Source of the DNA: Scandinavium hiltneri
GTDB lineage: Bacteria > Pseudomonadota > Gammaproteobacteria > Enterobacterales > Enterobacteriaceae
DNA: 64,000 bases
Direction of reading: 5' to 3'
NCBI RefSeq assembly: GCF_024764835.1
Contig: NZ_JALIGE010000076.1
Location: 620,001-684,000, forward strand
Each line of letters starts with the position of its first letter. Position 1 is the first letter of the stretch. A program made the translations under genes and the position numbers. Below the pieces are notes generated by a model that saw only the letters and a program-made list of their open reading frames with translations, was not told the origin of the DNA and did not search any database. This document shows positions 49,379-58,313 of this stretch, in pieces.

Positions 49379-52066
49379 ATGACCGACGAGCCCTTTCGTC
49401 CCGATCCCGACCGCCTGCTGGAGCAATCCTCCGGCTGGCATCGCGGAAAACTGAAAGTCTTTTTTGGCGCCTGTGCTGGCGTAGGGAAAACCTACGCCAT
49501 GTTGCAAGAAGCGCAGCGCCTGCGGGCGCAGGGGCTCGATATTATGGTGGGCGTGGTGGAAACCCACGGCCGCCAGGAGACTGCCGCTCAGCTTAAAGGG
49601 CTGGCGACTCAGTCCCAAAAACGCATTCACTATCGCGGTCGACAGGTCGAAGAGTTTGACCTCGATGCTGCCCTCGCCCGCCGTCCGGCACTGATCCTGA
49701 TGGACGAACTGGCGCACACCAACGCCCCCGGTTCACGTCACCCCAAACGCTGGCAGGATGTAGAAGAACTGCTGGAAGCAGGCATCGACGTTTTTACCAC
49801 CGTCAACGTTCAGCATCTGGAAAGCCTGAACGACGTGGTCAGCGGCGTGACCGGTATCAAAGTGCGTGAAACCGTGCCGGATCCTTTTTTCGATTCTGCG
49901 GACGAAGTGGTGCTTGTGGATCTGCCGCCGGACGATCTGCGCCAGCGTCTGCACGAAGGCAAAGTGTATATCGCCGGGCAGGCCGAGCGCGCCATCGAGC
50001 ATTTCTTCCGCAAAGGTAATCTCATCGCCTTACGCGAGCTGGCCCTGCGACGCACCGCCGACCGCGTGGATGACCAGATGCGCGCCTGGCGAGACCGCCA
50101 AGGCGAAGAAAAAGTCTGGCACACCCGCGATGCGATTCTGCTGTGCGTCGGCCACAGCGGTGGGAATGAAAAACTGGTGCGGGCCGCCGCCCGTCTGGCC
50201 GCCAAGTTCGGCACCGCATGGCATGCGGTCTATGTCGAGACCCCCGATTTGCATCGTCTGCCAGAATCACAGCGGCGCAATATTCTCAGGGCACTGCGTC
50301 TGGCACAGGAGCTGGGCGCGGAGACCGCCACGCTGTCAGATCCGGCGGAAGACAAAGCTATTCTGCACTACGCCCGCGAACATAATCTCGGCAAAATCAT
50401 TATTGGTCGGCGCAATAAACGACGCTGGTGGAGCCGGGAGTCATTCGCCGACAGGCTCGCCCGCCGCGCCCCGGACCTCGATTTACTGATTGTCGCCCTT
50501 GAGGATCAGCCAGCCACCAGCCCGAGCCGCAGCACCGATAATCGTCCGTGGTTGGAACGCTGGCGCGTTCAGCTTCGTGGCTGCATTGTGGCCATGGTGC
50601 TCTGCGCCTTAATTACGGTGTTCGCCAGCCATTTCCTGATGGCGTTTGATGCCGCCAACCTGGTCATGATCTATCTGCTCGGCGTGGTGATTGTGGCACT
50701 GTTCTATGGGCGCTGGCCGTCGGTGCTTGCGACCGTCGCCAACGTCGTCAGCTTTGATCTGTTCTTTATTGCACCGCGCGGTACCCTCGCCGTTTCCGAT
50801 GTGCAGTACGTGTTGACCTTCGGCGTGATGCTCACCGTCGGGCTGGTTATTGGGAATTTGACCGCGGGCGTGCGCTATCAGGCCCGCGTCGCGCGCTATC
50901 GTGAACAGCGTACCCGGCATCTGTATGAAATGTCGAAAGCGCTGGCAACCGGCCGCCGCGCGCAGGATATTGCCCAAACCAGCGAGCAGTTTATTCACTC
51001 CACTTTCCAGGCGCGTAGCCAGGTGCTGCTACCCAACGCCGAGGGTGGGCTTCACCCTCTGACCGACGGCAACGACATCACGCCGTGGGACGACGCCATC
51101 GCCCGCTGGAGCTTTGACAAAGGCCAGCCAGCAGGTGCGGGAACCGACACGCTGCCCGGGGTGCCGTATCTTATCCTGCCGTTAAAAAGCGCCGAGAAAA
51201 TCCACGGCGTGGTGGTGGTTGAACCGGGTAATTTGCGCCAGTTGATGATCCCCGAACAGCAGCGACTGCTTGAAACCTGCACCTTGCTGGTCGCCAGCGC
51301 CCTGGAACGTCTGGCGCTGACCGCAAGCGAAGAGCAATCGCGGCTGGCGAGCGAACGGGAAAGCATTCGCAACTCGCTGCTGGCGGCGCTTTCACACGAC
51401 TTGCGCACGCCATTAACCGTGCTGTTTGGTCAGGCGGAAATTCTGACGCTGGATTTGGCCAGCGAAGGTTCAAAGCACGCTCCACAGGCCAACGAAATTC
51501 GCCAGCACGTGCTGAACACTACCCGACTGGTGAACAATCTGCTCGATATGGCGCGCATTCAGTCCGGTGGATTTAACCTGCGCAAAGAGTGGCTGACGCT
51601 GGAAGAAGTGGTGGGCAGCGCCATTCGCACCCTGGAAATGGGCCTCGGCGGGCGGCATATTCAACTGGCGCTGGGCGACCCGCTGACGCTTATTCACGTT
51701 GATGGCCCGCTGTTTGAACGGGTGCTGATTAACCTGCTGGAAAACGCCGCGAAGTACGCGGGCCCGTCGGCCACCATTGGAATTTCCGCCGAACGCTTGC
51801 CCGAACAGCTGCAGCTGGAGGTATGGGACTCCGGCCCCGGCATCCCTGCTGGTCAGGAACAGGCAATCTTTGCTAAATTCTCCAGAGGTCATAAAGAGTC
51901 GGCCATTCCCGGTGTAGGGCTTGGCCTCGCGATTTGCCAGGCGATTGTCGATGTACACGGTGGTGAGCTACACGCGTATAACCGCCCCGAGGGCGGGGCC
52001 CGTTTCAGGGTTACGCTGCCGCTGGATGCGCCCCCGGAGCTGGATGAATTTCTTGAGGAACTGTGA
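49379..52066 (+). CDS. kdpD: Sensor histidine kinase KdpD
   Basis: 895 residues (E. coli 894). Order: KdpD N-terminal domain with Walker A GACAGVGKT (30-38) and MDELAHTNAPGSRH; USP-like domain (about 250-370); four membrane helices (about 400-500: CIVAMVLCALITVF and LMTVGLVIGNLTAG-type segments); GAF-like region; HisKA with phospho-His in LLAALSHDLRTPLTVLFGQAE (about 674); ATPase with INLLENAAKYAG and PGVGLGLAICQAIV. ATG at 49379 with AAGGA upstream; the TTG two codons earlier is not needed. Senses K+/osmotic state and phosphorylates KdpE. Confidence 0.97.
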   Translation: MTDEPFRPDPDRLLEQSSGWHRGKLKVFFGACAGVGKTYAMLQEAQRLRAQGLDIMVGVVETHGRQETAAQLKGLATQSQKRIHYRGRQVEEFDLDAALARRPALILMDELAHTNAPGSRHPKRWQDVEELLEAGIDVFTTVNVQHLESLNDVVSGVTGIKVRETVPDPFFDSADEVVLVDLPPDDLRQRLHEGKVYIAGQAERAIEHFFRKGNLIALRELALRRTADRVDDQMRAWRDRQGEEKVWHTRDAILLCVGHSGGNEKLVRAAARLAAKFGTAWHAVYVETPDLHRLPESQRRNILRALRLAQELGAETATLSDPAEDKAILHYAREHNLGKIIIGRRNKRRWWSRESFADRLARRAPDLDLLIVALEDQPATSPSRSTDNRPWLERWRVQLRGCIVAMVLCALITVFASHFLMAFDAANLVMIYLLGVVIVALFYGRWPSVLATVANVVSFDLFFIAPRGTLAVSDVQYVLTFGVMLTVGLVIGNLTAGVRYQARVARYREQRTRHLYEMSKALATGRRAQDIAQTSEQFIHSTFQARSQVLLPNAEGGLHPLTDGNDITPWDDAIARWSFDKGQPAGAGTDTLPGVPYLILPLKSAEKIHGVVVVEPGNLRQLMIPEQQRLLETCTLLVASALERLALTASEEQSRLASERESIRNSLLAALSHDLRTPLTVLFGQAEILTLDLASEGSKHAPQANEIRQHVLNTTRLVNNLLDMARIQSGGFNLRKEWLTLEEVVGSAIRTLEMGLGGRHIQLALGDPLTLIHVDGPLFERVLINLLENAAKYAGPSATIGISAERLPEQLQLEVWDSGPGIPAGQEQAIFAKFSRGHKESAIPGVGLGLAICQAIVDVHGGELHAYNRPEGGARFRVTLPLDAPPELDEFLEEL

Positions 52067-52740
52067 TTAACGTACTTATCGTTGAAGATGAACAGGCTAT
52101 TCGCCGTTTTCTGCGCAGCGCGCTGGAAGCCGATGGCCTGCGCGTGTACGAAGCCGAAACGCTGCAACGTGGGTTACTGGAAGCGGCCACGCGCAAACCT
52201 GACCTGGTCATTCTCGATCTCGGTTTGCCGGATGGCGACGGCATAGAGTTCATTCGCGATTTCCGTCAGTGGAGCCAGGTGCCGGTGATTGTGCTTTCTG
52301 CTCGCGCCGAAGAGACGGACAAAATTACCGCGCTCGACGCCGGTGCCGATGATTACCTCAGCAAGCCGTTTGGCATTGGCGAGTTACAGGCTCGCCTGCG
52401 GGTGGCGCTTCGTCGTCATGGGAACGCGGAACAAAATCAGCCGGTGGTGCGCTTCGCTGATATTCAGGTCGATATCGCCAATCACCGCATTCAGCGCGGT
52501 GAAGAACAAATCCATCTGACGCCGATTGAGTTTCGCCTGCTGGCGGTGCTGCTCAATAACCATGGCAAAGTGCTGACCCAGCGCCAGTTGTTAAGTCAGG
52601 TCTGGGGGCCAAATGCGGTTGAACATAGCCACTACCTGCGCATTTATATGGGCCACTTACGCCAGAAGCTGGAAATTGACCCGGCGCGCCCGCAGCATCT
52701 GTTAACCGAAACCGGAATTGGTTATCGGTTTATGCTTTGA
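52063..52740 (+). CDS. kdpE: Response regulator KdpE
   Basis: 225 residues, same as E. coli. Receiver domain (1-115; Glu8/Asp9 acidic pair, phospho-Asp52 in LVILDLGLPDGDG, Lys in YLSKPFG) and OmpR-type winged helix (about 130-225, LTPIEFRLLAVLLNNHGKVLT, RIYMGHLRQKLE). The start is GTG overlapping the kdpD TGA stop by four bases, so translation is coupled. I recall ATG at this place in E. coli. Confidence 0.97.
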   Translation: MINVLIVEDEQAIRRFLRSALEADGLRVYEAETLQRGLLEAATRKPDLVILDLGLPDGDGIEFIRDFRQWSQVPVIVLSARAEETDKITALDAGADDYLSKPFGIGELQARLRVALRRHGNAEQNQPVVRFADIQVDIANHRIQRGEEQIHLTPIEFRLLAVLLNNHGKVLTQRQLLSQVWGPNAVEHSHYLRIYMGHLRQKLEIDPARPQHLLTETGIGYRFML

Positions 52741-52750
52741 TGGCGCAGCA

Positions 52751-52780
52751 AATAAAAAAGGGAGCCTTCTGGCTCCCTTT
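52751..52780 (-). terminator. pgm terminator (shared with kdpE end)
   Basis: AAAGGGAGCC - TTCT - GGCTCCCTTT, a 10-bp stem. On the minus strand it is followed by TTTATT, making it the pgm terminator; on the plus strand the tail is short but it can also end kdp transcripts. Confidence 0.8.
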
Positions 52781-52796
52781 GCACATCGAGATTCTG

Positions 52797-54437
52797 TTAC
52801 GCGTTTTTCAGCACTTCACTAACAATCTCTACCGCTTCTTTCTCAATCAGCTTACGGTGCTCGGCACCGAGGAAGCTTTCGCAATAGATTTTGTAGGCGT
52901 CTTCTGTGCCGGATGGACGTGCTGCAAACCAGCCGTTTTTGGTCATCACTTTCAGACCGCCGATGGATGCGCCGTTGCCTGGCGCAGCCGTCAGACGCGC
53001 GGTGATTGGGTCACCGGCCAGCGTATCGGCGCTAACCATCTCCGGAGAGAGTTTAGACAGCGCCGCTTTCTGGGCGGAAGTCGCAGATGCCTGCAGACGG
53101 TTGTAGCTTGGTGCACCAAAGCGCGCGGCCAGTTCGTCGTAATGCTGCTGCGGGTTTTTGCCCGTGACGGCGGTGATTTCAGCCGCCAGCAGACACATGA
53201 TGATCCCGTCTTTGTCGGTAGACCATGGTGTGCCGTCGAAACGCAGGAAGGATGCACCCGCGCTCTCTTCGCCGCCAAAACCGAAGCTGCCGTCAAACAG
53301 ACCGTCAACAAACCATTTGAAGCCTACTGGCACTTCCACCAGCTTACGGCCCAGATCCTCAACCACGCGGTCAATCATTGCTGATGACACCAGGGTTTTA
53401 CCCACGGCGACGTCTTTGCCCCACTGTGGACGATGCTGGAACAGATAGTTGATCGCTACGGCCAGGTAGTGGTTCGGGTTCATCAGACCCGCCGGCGTCA
53501 CGATACCGTGACGGTCGTAATCCGGGTCATTGGCAAACGCCAGGTCGAATTTGTCACGCAGTGCCAGCAGGCCCGCCATCGCACACTCTGATGAGCAGTC
53601 CATGCGGATCGCGCCATCTTTGTCGAGGTGCATGAAACGGAATGTCTGATCGACGTGATCGTTGACGATGGTCAGATCAAGCTTGTAGAACTCCGCGATA
53701 CGTTTCCAGTATTCGATCCCGGAGCCGCCCAACGGATCAACACCAAGCTTCAGGCCCGCTTTCTGAATGGCTTTGATATCAACGATATCCGCCAGCCCTT
53801 CGATAAACGGCTGAACCAAATCTTGCTCTTTGATATGCCCGGACGCATACGCTGCATCCAGAGACATGCGCTTCACGCCGTTCAGACCATCAGCCAGTAA
53901 TGCGTTTGCGCGGTCTTCAACCACTTTGGTGACGTTGGTATCAGCCGGGCCACCGTTTGGCGGGTTGTATTTGATACCACCATCGTCCGGCGGGTTATGG
54001 GACGGGGTGATGACGATGCCATCAGCCTGTGCGCCACCTTTTTTATTGTGAACCAGGATAGCGTTGGAAACCGCAGGCGTTGGGGTGTAGCCGTTGTTTT
54101 CCTGCACAATAACGTCCACACCGTTGGCCGCCAGCACTTCCAGTACGGAAATGATCGCTGGCTCTGACAGGGCGTGGGTATCCTTGCCGACGTAGCAGGG
54201 TCCGGTGACGCCATTTTTTGCGCGTTCTTCCGCAATCGCCTGCGCAATGGCCAGGATATGCGGTTCGTTGAAGCTGTGACGCGCAGCGCTACCACGGTGG
54301 CCGGACGTCCCGAATTTTACCGCATGTTCTGCGTTACCCACTTCCGGCTTCAGCACGTAGTACTGAGACGTCAGCTGGGCGACGTTGATCAAATCACTCT
54401 GCTGTGCAGGCTGACCTGCACGGTTATGAGTTGCCAT
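52797..54437 (-). CDS. pgm: Phosphoglucomutase (alpha-D-glucose phosphate-specific)
   Basis: 546 residues, same as E. coli. Interconverts glucose-1-P and glucose-6-P. Active-site phosphoserine loop GIVITPSHNPPDDGG, metal loop DPDYDRHG, sugar loop GGEESAGAS and C-terminal phosphate loop RPSGTEDAYKIY. Start ATG at 54437 (MATHNRAGQPAQQ); 15 upstream in-frame codons reach into the seqA end. Follows seqA by 19 bases. Confidence 0.97.
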   Translation of the reverse strand: MATHNRAGQPAQQSDLINVAQLTSQYYVLKPEVGNAEHAVKFGTSGHRGSAARHSFNEPHILAIAQAIAEERAKNGVTGPCYVGKDTHALSEPAIISVLEVLAANGVDVIVQENNGYTPTPAVSNAILVHNKKGGAQADGIVITPSHNPPDDGGIKYNPPNGGPADTNVTKVVEDRANALLADGLNGVKRMSLDAAYASGHIKEQDLVQPFIEGLADIVDIKAIQKAGLKLGVDPLGGSGIEYWKRIAEFYKLDLTIVNDHVDQTFRFMHLDKDGAIRMDCSSECAMAGLLALRDKFDLAFANDPDYDRHGIVTPAGLMNPNHYLAVAINYLFQHRPQWGKDVAVGKTLVSSAMIDRVVEDLGRKLVEVPVGFKWFVDGLFDGSFGFGGEESAGASFLRFDGTPWSTDKDGIIMCLLAAEITAVTGKNPQQHYDELAARFGAPSYNRLQASATSAQKAALSKLSPEMVSADTLAGDPITARLTAAPGNGASIGGLKVMTKNGWFAARPSGTEDAYKIYCESFLGAEHRKLIEKEAVEIVSEVLKNA

Positions 54438-54456
54438 TGCCTGGTCCTTCTTATGC

Positions 54457-55011
54457 TTAGATGGTGCCGCAAACCTTTTCAATTAATTCCGCGGGGAACT
54501 GCATTGACTGCATGATGTGTTCGACCATGCTGCATTTACGACCGGTATTGGTGTTAGTGATAACCCAGTAAGGGGTTTCTGGTACCTGCTTAGGCTTGGT
54601 CTGATTGCCGTTTTTCAGCAGCGTTGCTTCGTCAGAGGCGAAGTAAACGCGCGTACGGCCATGCAGCGACTCGGTAGCCAGAGCAAATGCTTTGCTGTCT
54701 AAGGCGTAAAGTGTAGTCAGCACCAGCAGGAAACGGTTGACCGCTTTTTTCTGCTCGGCGTATTCGTCAGATAGCATCAGCTCGCGCATGGCACGAACGT
54801 TATCTTTCAGTGAAGACACTTTTTTAACCGCGGCGACGACCGGTGCAGACGCGGGTGCCGGGGTTTCTTTGGCTACGGTTGCTGCCGCCGCCTGCGATAC
54901 GGCAGAAAATTTCAGCATACGCCGTAAAATGTCGGATGCGCTCTCGCCAATGTGCTTTGTGTGGCTGGCAATAAAGCCGTAGAGTTCGTCATCAACTTCG
55001 ATCGTTTTCAT
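54457..55011 (-). CDS. seqA: Replication initiation negative regulator SeqA
   Basis: 184 residues (E. coli 181). Binds hemimethylated GATC and sequesters oriC. N-terminal oligomerisation domain (MKTIEVDDELYGFIASHTKHIGESASDILRRML, 1-35), variable Ala/Pro linker (about 40-75, where the three extra residues fall), and C-terminal DNA-binding domain with GRTRVYFA, LLKNGNQTKPKQVPETPYWVITNTNT. The start is the ATG at 55011; an 11-codon extension is unlikely. Forms an operon with pgm. Confidence 0.96.
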   Translation of the reverse strand: MKTIEVDDELYGFIASHTKHIGESASDILRRMLKFSAVSQAAAATVAKETPAPASAPVVAAVKKVSSLKDNVRAMRELMLSDEYAEQKKAVNRFLLVLTTLYALDSKAFALATESLHGRTRVYFASDEATLLKNGNQTKPKQVPETPYWVITNTNTGRKCSMVEHIMQSMQFPAELIEKVCGTI

Positions 55012-55184
55012 CTTAATCCAGTGAGATATCTTTTCTGAATACAAGTTGTTGGGATTATAAGGACAAAACCCAACAGCGGATAGCGTGTCGGCAAAAACTC
55101 AGACGACTACTGAGTGTTGCAGCCGGGCGGCAGAATGCTCAACATGATACCCTAACCCGACGTAGCGAAAAAAAGAACTTTGCC

Positions 55185-55949
55185 ATGAAATTAAACAGCC
55201 GAGCGCAAACTGCACAAAACCTGCACACTAATTCTCCCATCGTCCTTGTTCACGGCCTTTTCGGTAGCCTTGATAACCTCGGGATCCTCGCCCGGGATCT
55301 GGTTGCCGACCACAATATCCTGCAAGTCGATATGCGTAACCACGGCCTTTCCCCTCGCGACCTGGAGATGACCTATGCCGCAATGGCACAGGATCTTGTC
55401 GATACGTTCGATGCCAACGGCATTGAGAAAGCAATTCTGATAGGCCATTCAATGGGTGGTAAAGCAGTGATGGCGTTTACGGCGCTAGCCCCTGAACGCG
55501 TTGAAAAATTGGTGGCGATTGATATCGCTCCGGTGGCTTATCAGGTGCGCCGTCACGATGAGATTTTTGCCGCCATTAACGCCGTGACCGACGCGGGCGT
55601 GTCCAGCCGCCAGCAGGCCGCGGAAGTCATGCGCCAGCATATAGATGAAGAAGGCGTGATTCAGTTCCTGCTGAAGTCGTTCGTCGACGGCGCGTGGCGC
55701 TTCAACGTGCCAGCCTTGTGGGATCAATACCCACATATCGTTGGCTGGGAACCGATCCCTGCCTGGGACCACCCTGCCCTGTTTATCCCTGGTGGACATT
55801 CGCCTTACGTCACCGCAGAGTACCGCGACGCGTTACTTGCACAGTTCCCGCAGGCCCGTGCGCACGTAGTCGCGGGTGCCGGACACTGGGTTCACGCAGA
55901 AAAACCGGATACGGTGCTGCGTGCGATTCGCCGTTACCTGGCAGAATGA
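55185..55949 (+). CDS. ybfF: Esterase YbfF
   Basis: 254 residues, same as E. coli. Alpha/beta hydrolase with the oxyanion-region HGLFGSLDNLG, nucleophile elbow GHSMGGKA (Ser near residue 89) and catalytic His in AGAGHWVHAEKP. Hydrolyses short acyl esters and palmitoyl-CoA in vitro in E. coli; physiological role uncertain. Divergent from seqA with a 173-base gap. Confidence 0.93.
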   Translation: MKLNSRAQTAQNLHTNSPIVLVHGLFGSLDNLGILARDLVADHNILQVDMRNHGLSPRDLEMTYAAMAQDLVDTFDANGIEKAILIGHSMGGKAVMAFTALAPERVEKLVAIDIAPVAYQVRRHDEIFAAINAVTDAGVSSRQQAAEVMRQHIDEEGVIQFLLKSFVDGAWRFNVPALWDQYPHIVGWEPIPAWDHPALFIPGGHSPYVTAEYRDALLAQFPQARAHVVAGAGHWVHAEKPDTVLRAIRRYLAE

Positions 55950-56080
55950 TTAAAATCCGAGCAAGCAAGCGCCATTGTGCCTCCCGGCGTTGGCGTGCGG
56001 GTTTCGCTGATGTATGATTGCGCGCTATCTGCGCCGGGCCTGTCGTCTGGCGGCTTGTTTCCCCGAAGTCACTCTGAATC

Positions 56081-56374
56081 ATGGCAAAAGAACAAACGGA
56101 CCGAACGACATTAGATTTGTTCGCAAATGAGCGTCGCCCGGGAAGGCCGAAAACCAATCCGCTCTCGCGCGACGAACAATTACGCATTAATAAGCGTAAT
56201 CAGCTTAAACGCGACAAAAGCAACGGTCTCAAACGTGTTGAGCTGAAGCTCAATAACGATGCCGTGGATGCGCTTAATGAACTGGCTGACGCCAGAAATA
56301 TGAGCCGCAGCGAGCTTATCGAAGAGATATTGTTGCAACAACTGGCTGCATTACACGGCCAGGAACTTGTCTGA
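56081..56374 (+). CDS. ybfE: YbfE, ribbon-helix-helix-type small protein
   Basis: 97 residues. Basic N-terminal half (RRPGRPKTNPLSRDEQLRINKRNQLKRDK) followed by a ribbon-helix-helix pattern, GLKRVELKLNNDAVDALNELADARNMSRSELIEEIL, suggesting DNA binding. E. coli ybfE is LexA-regulated and poorly characterised; no clear CTGT-N8-ACAG box is visible in the 131-base upstream gap here. Lies between ybfF and fldA as in E. coli. Confidence 0.9.
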   Translation: MAKEQTDRTTLDLFANERRPGRPKTNPLSRDEQLRINKRNQLKRDKSNGLKRVELKLNNDAVDALNELADARNMSRSELIEEILLQQLAALHGQELV

Positions 56375-56523
56375 AAATACGGCAAAAGATCACTTTCATT
56401 TAGCAGAGAGTGCAGTACGGCGCGATTGCAGTTTCCGCGCACTTCTCCTCCTGCTATCATTGCCTTTATCTGTGGGCAACATTCCACCATCATTTCAATA
56501 CGTTTCAAGAGGTTATTTTACTC

Positions 56524-57054
56524 ATGGCAATCACAGGTATTTTTTTCGGCAGCGACACCGGTAACACCGAAAATATCGCGAAGATGATCCAGAAGCAGCT
56601 TGGCAAAGACGTTGCCGAGGTGCATGACATTGCCAAGAGCAGTAAAGAAGATCTCGAAGGTTTCGATATTCTGCTGCTGGGTATCCCAACCTGGTACTAC
56701 GGTGAAGCACAGTGTGACTGGGATGACTTCTTCCCGACGCTGGAAGAGGTAGACTTCAACGGTAAGCTGGTCGCACTGTTTGGCTGTGGCGATCAGGAAG
56801 ATTACGCAGAATATTTCTGTGATGCGTTGGGTACCATCCGCGACATCATCGAACCACGCGGCGCAACTATCGTTGGTCACTGGCCGACCGAAGGCTACCA
56901 TTTCGAAGCCTCTAAAGGTCTGGCTGATGACGCTCACTTTGTGGGTCTGGCCATTGATGAAGATCGCCAACCAGAGCTGACCGCTGAGCGTGTCGAAAAA
57001 TGGGTGAAACAAATCTCCGAAGAGCTGCACCTCGAAGAGATCAAGAACGCCTAA
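56524..57054 (+). CDS. fldA: Flavodoxin 1
   Basis: 176 residues, same as E. coli. FMN electron carrier for radical-SAM enzymes, ribonucleotide reductase activation and methionine synthase. Phosphate loop SDTGNTE (10-16), FMN-stacking Trp in PTWYYGEAQCDWDD and Tyr in GCGDQEDYAEYFCDALG. Start ATG at 56524; the longer open frame to 56410 has no support. Next gene is uof-fur; no terminator is seen between, so partial read-through is likely as in E. coli. Confidence 0.97.
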   Translation: MAITGIFFGSDTGNTENIAKMIQKQLGKDVAEVHDIAKSSKEDLEGFDILLLGIPTWYYGEAQCDWDDFFPTLEEVDFNGKLVALFGCGDQEDYAEYFCDALGTIRDIIEPRGATIVGHWPTEGYHFEASKGLADDAHFVGLAIDEDRQPELTAERVEKWVKQISEELHLEEIKNA

Positions 57055-57289
57055 TGATTTAGAACGGTGCAGCATCCGTGCTGTGCCGTATTAACGATAA
57101 ATTGTGTTAAATTAATAGATAAAAGCAATCAAATTAATCGCTACAAATTTTTAACTTTTGAGCACATGTCTGTACAATGTCACCTGTTTTGACGAGGTCG
57201 GATGTTTCGCTTTGCAGATGATGCCTCGTTTTTGAAAAGCATACTTTGCTCAGGGTTTACCGTTTTCATTTAGGATCTGCAGTCCTATA

Positions 57290-57376
57290 ATGAGACGCAT
57301 TATCCTGAATTCATTCTTAGTAATACTTCCTGATAGGGAAGTGTATCGCCTGGCACATAGGACTGATTCCGCATGA
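57290..57376 (+). CDS. uof: Fur leader peptide Uof
   Basis: 28 residues: MRRIILNSFLVILPDREVYR then LAHRTDSA. The stop TGA overlaps the fur ATG (ATGA), so fur translation is coupled to uof. In E. coli the same-sized uof is the target of the small RNA RyhB, which lowers Fur synthesis indirectly. It is below the size limit of most gene finders. Confidence 0.85.
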   Translation: MRRIILNSFLVILPDREVYRLAHRTDSA

Positions 57377-57825
57377 CTGACAACAATACCGCATTAAAGA
57401 AGGCAGGCCTGAAAGTCACGCTTCCTCGTTTGAAAATTCTGGAAGTGCTTCAGGAGCCGGACAATCACCATGTCAGTGCGGAAGACCTTTATAAACGCCT
57501 CATTGATATGGGCGAAGAAATTGGTCTGGCAACGGTTTATCGCGTTCTGAACCAGTTCGACGATGCCGGCATTGTCACCCGCCACAACTTCGAAGGCGGC
57601 AAGTCTGTTTTCGAACTGACTCAGCAGCATCATCATGATCACTTAATCTGCCTCGACTGCGGCAAGGTTATTGAGTTCAGCGATGACTCTATCGAAGCGC
57701 GTCAGCGTGAAATCGCCACTCGACATGGCATTCGTCTGACCAACCATAGCCTTTATCTTTACGGCCACTGCGCAGAAGGCGACTGCCGTGAAGATGAACA
57801 CGCACACGACGCCGCTGAGAAATAA
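57373..57825 (+). CDS. fur: Ferric uptake regulator
   Basis: 150 residues (E. coli 148). Fe(II)-dependent repressor. N-terminal winged helix (about 1-83: TALKKAGLKVTLPRLKILEVL, ATVYRVLNQFDDAGIV), then the metal/dimer domain with HHHDHLICLDCGKVIEF and GHCAEGDCREDEHAH. The C-terminal tail HDAAEK is slightly longer than in E. coli. Start ATG overlaps the uof stop. Confidence 0.98.
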   Translation: MTDNNTALKKAGLKVTLPRLKILEVLQEPDNHHVSAEDLYKRLIDMGEEIGLATVYRVLNQFDDAGIVTRHNFEGGKSVFELTQQHHHDHLICLDCGKVIEFSDDSIEARQREIATRHGIRLTNHSLYLYGHCAEGDCREDEHAHDAAEK

Positions 57826-57844
57826 TCAGCGTTCGCTCAAACGC

Positions 57845-57877
57845 AAAAAGCCAACCTCGCGGTTGGCTTTTTTTTGG
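57845..57877. terminator. Bidirectional terminator between fur and chiQ
   Basis: AAAAAGCCAACC - TCGC - GGTTGGCTTTTTTTT. Strong stem with T-runs on both strands, serving the convergent fur and chiQ. Confidence 0.92.
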
Positions 57878-57916
57878 CATAAATTTCAGGCTATCACAGA
57901 GGCCGATAGTTGAGGG

Positions 57917-58264
57917 TTATGGCTTTGTAGTTGGGGTAGTCGTGTTGTTGTTGCGTATTTCCTTCCAAATCTGGTCACAGCGAGCTTTCACCGCCTGATC
58001 GTTGCCGGTACGCGTCGCCTGGATGCACTGTTGATAATCCAGAACCCGCACGCTTTCCTGATTGGCAAACTGCTGATGTGACTTCTCGGTTTTCAGTACA
58101 TCCAGTACATTCTGACATGCCTGGATTTTATCCGGGTTCCCTTCAGCGGTGTTAATACAAGCGCTGTACGCTTCTTTGAGCTTGTTATCTTCCTGTGGCG
58201 CCTGGGGTTGTGCGCATGCAACCAGCCCGGATGCCATCATAGCGATGAGAATCAATTTTTTCAT
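57917..58264 (-). CDS. chiQ: Chitosugar-induced lipoprotein ChiQ
   Basis: 115 residues (E. coli YbfN 108). Lipoprotein signal with lipobox LVAC, Cys17. The mature part has paired cysteines (SACINTAEG, QACQNVLD, QQCIQATR, ARCDQIW). The C-terminus carries an extra Thr/Pro tail (NNNTTTPTTKP) not in E. coli. Downstream of chiP in the same operon; function unproven, induced with chitoporin. Confidence 0.9.
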   Translation of the reverse strand: MKKLILIAMMASGLVACAQPQAPQEDNKLKEAYSACINTAEGNPDKIQACQNVLDVLKTEKSHQQFANQESVRVLDYQQCIQATRTGNDQAVKARCDQIWKEIRNNNTTTPTTKP

Positions 58265-58313
58265 GATACGGCCTCATAGGCGCACGGCGACGTTAACGCC
58301 GCCGCGCGACTTG

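Noticed and set aside
56000..56080. LexA box expected upstream of ybfE
   Set aside because: No convincing CTGT-N8-ACAG palindrome could be found in the gap, although E. coli ybfE is SOS-regulated.
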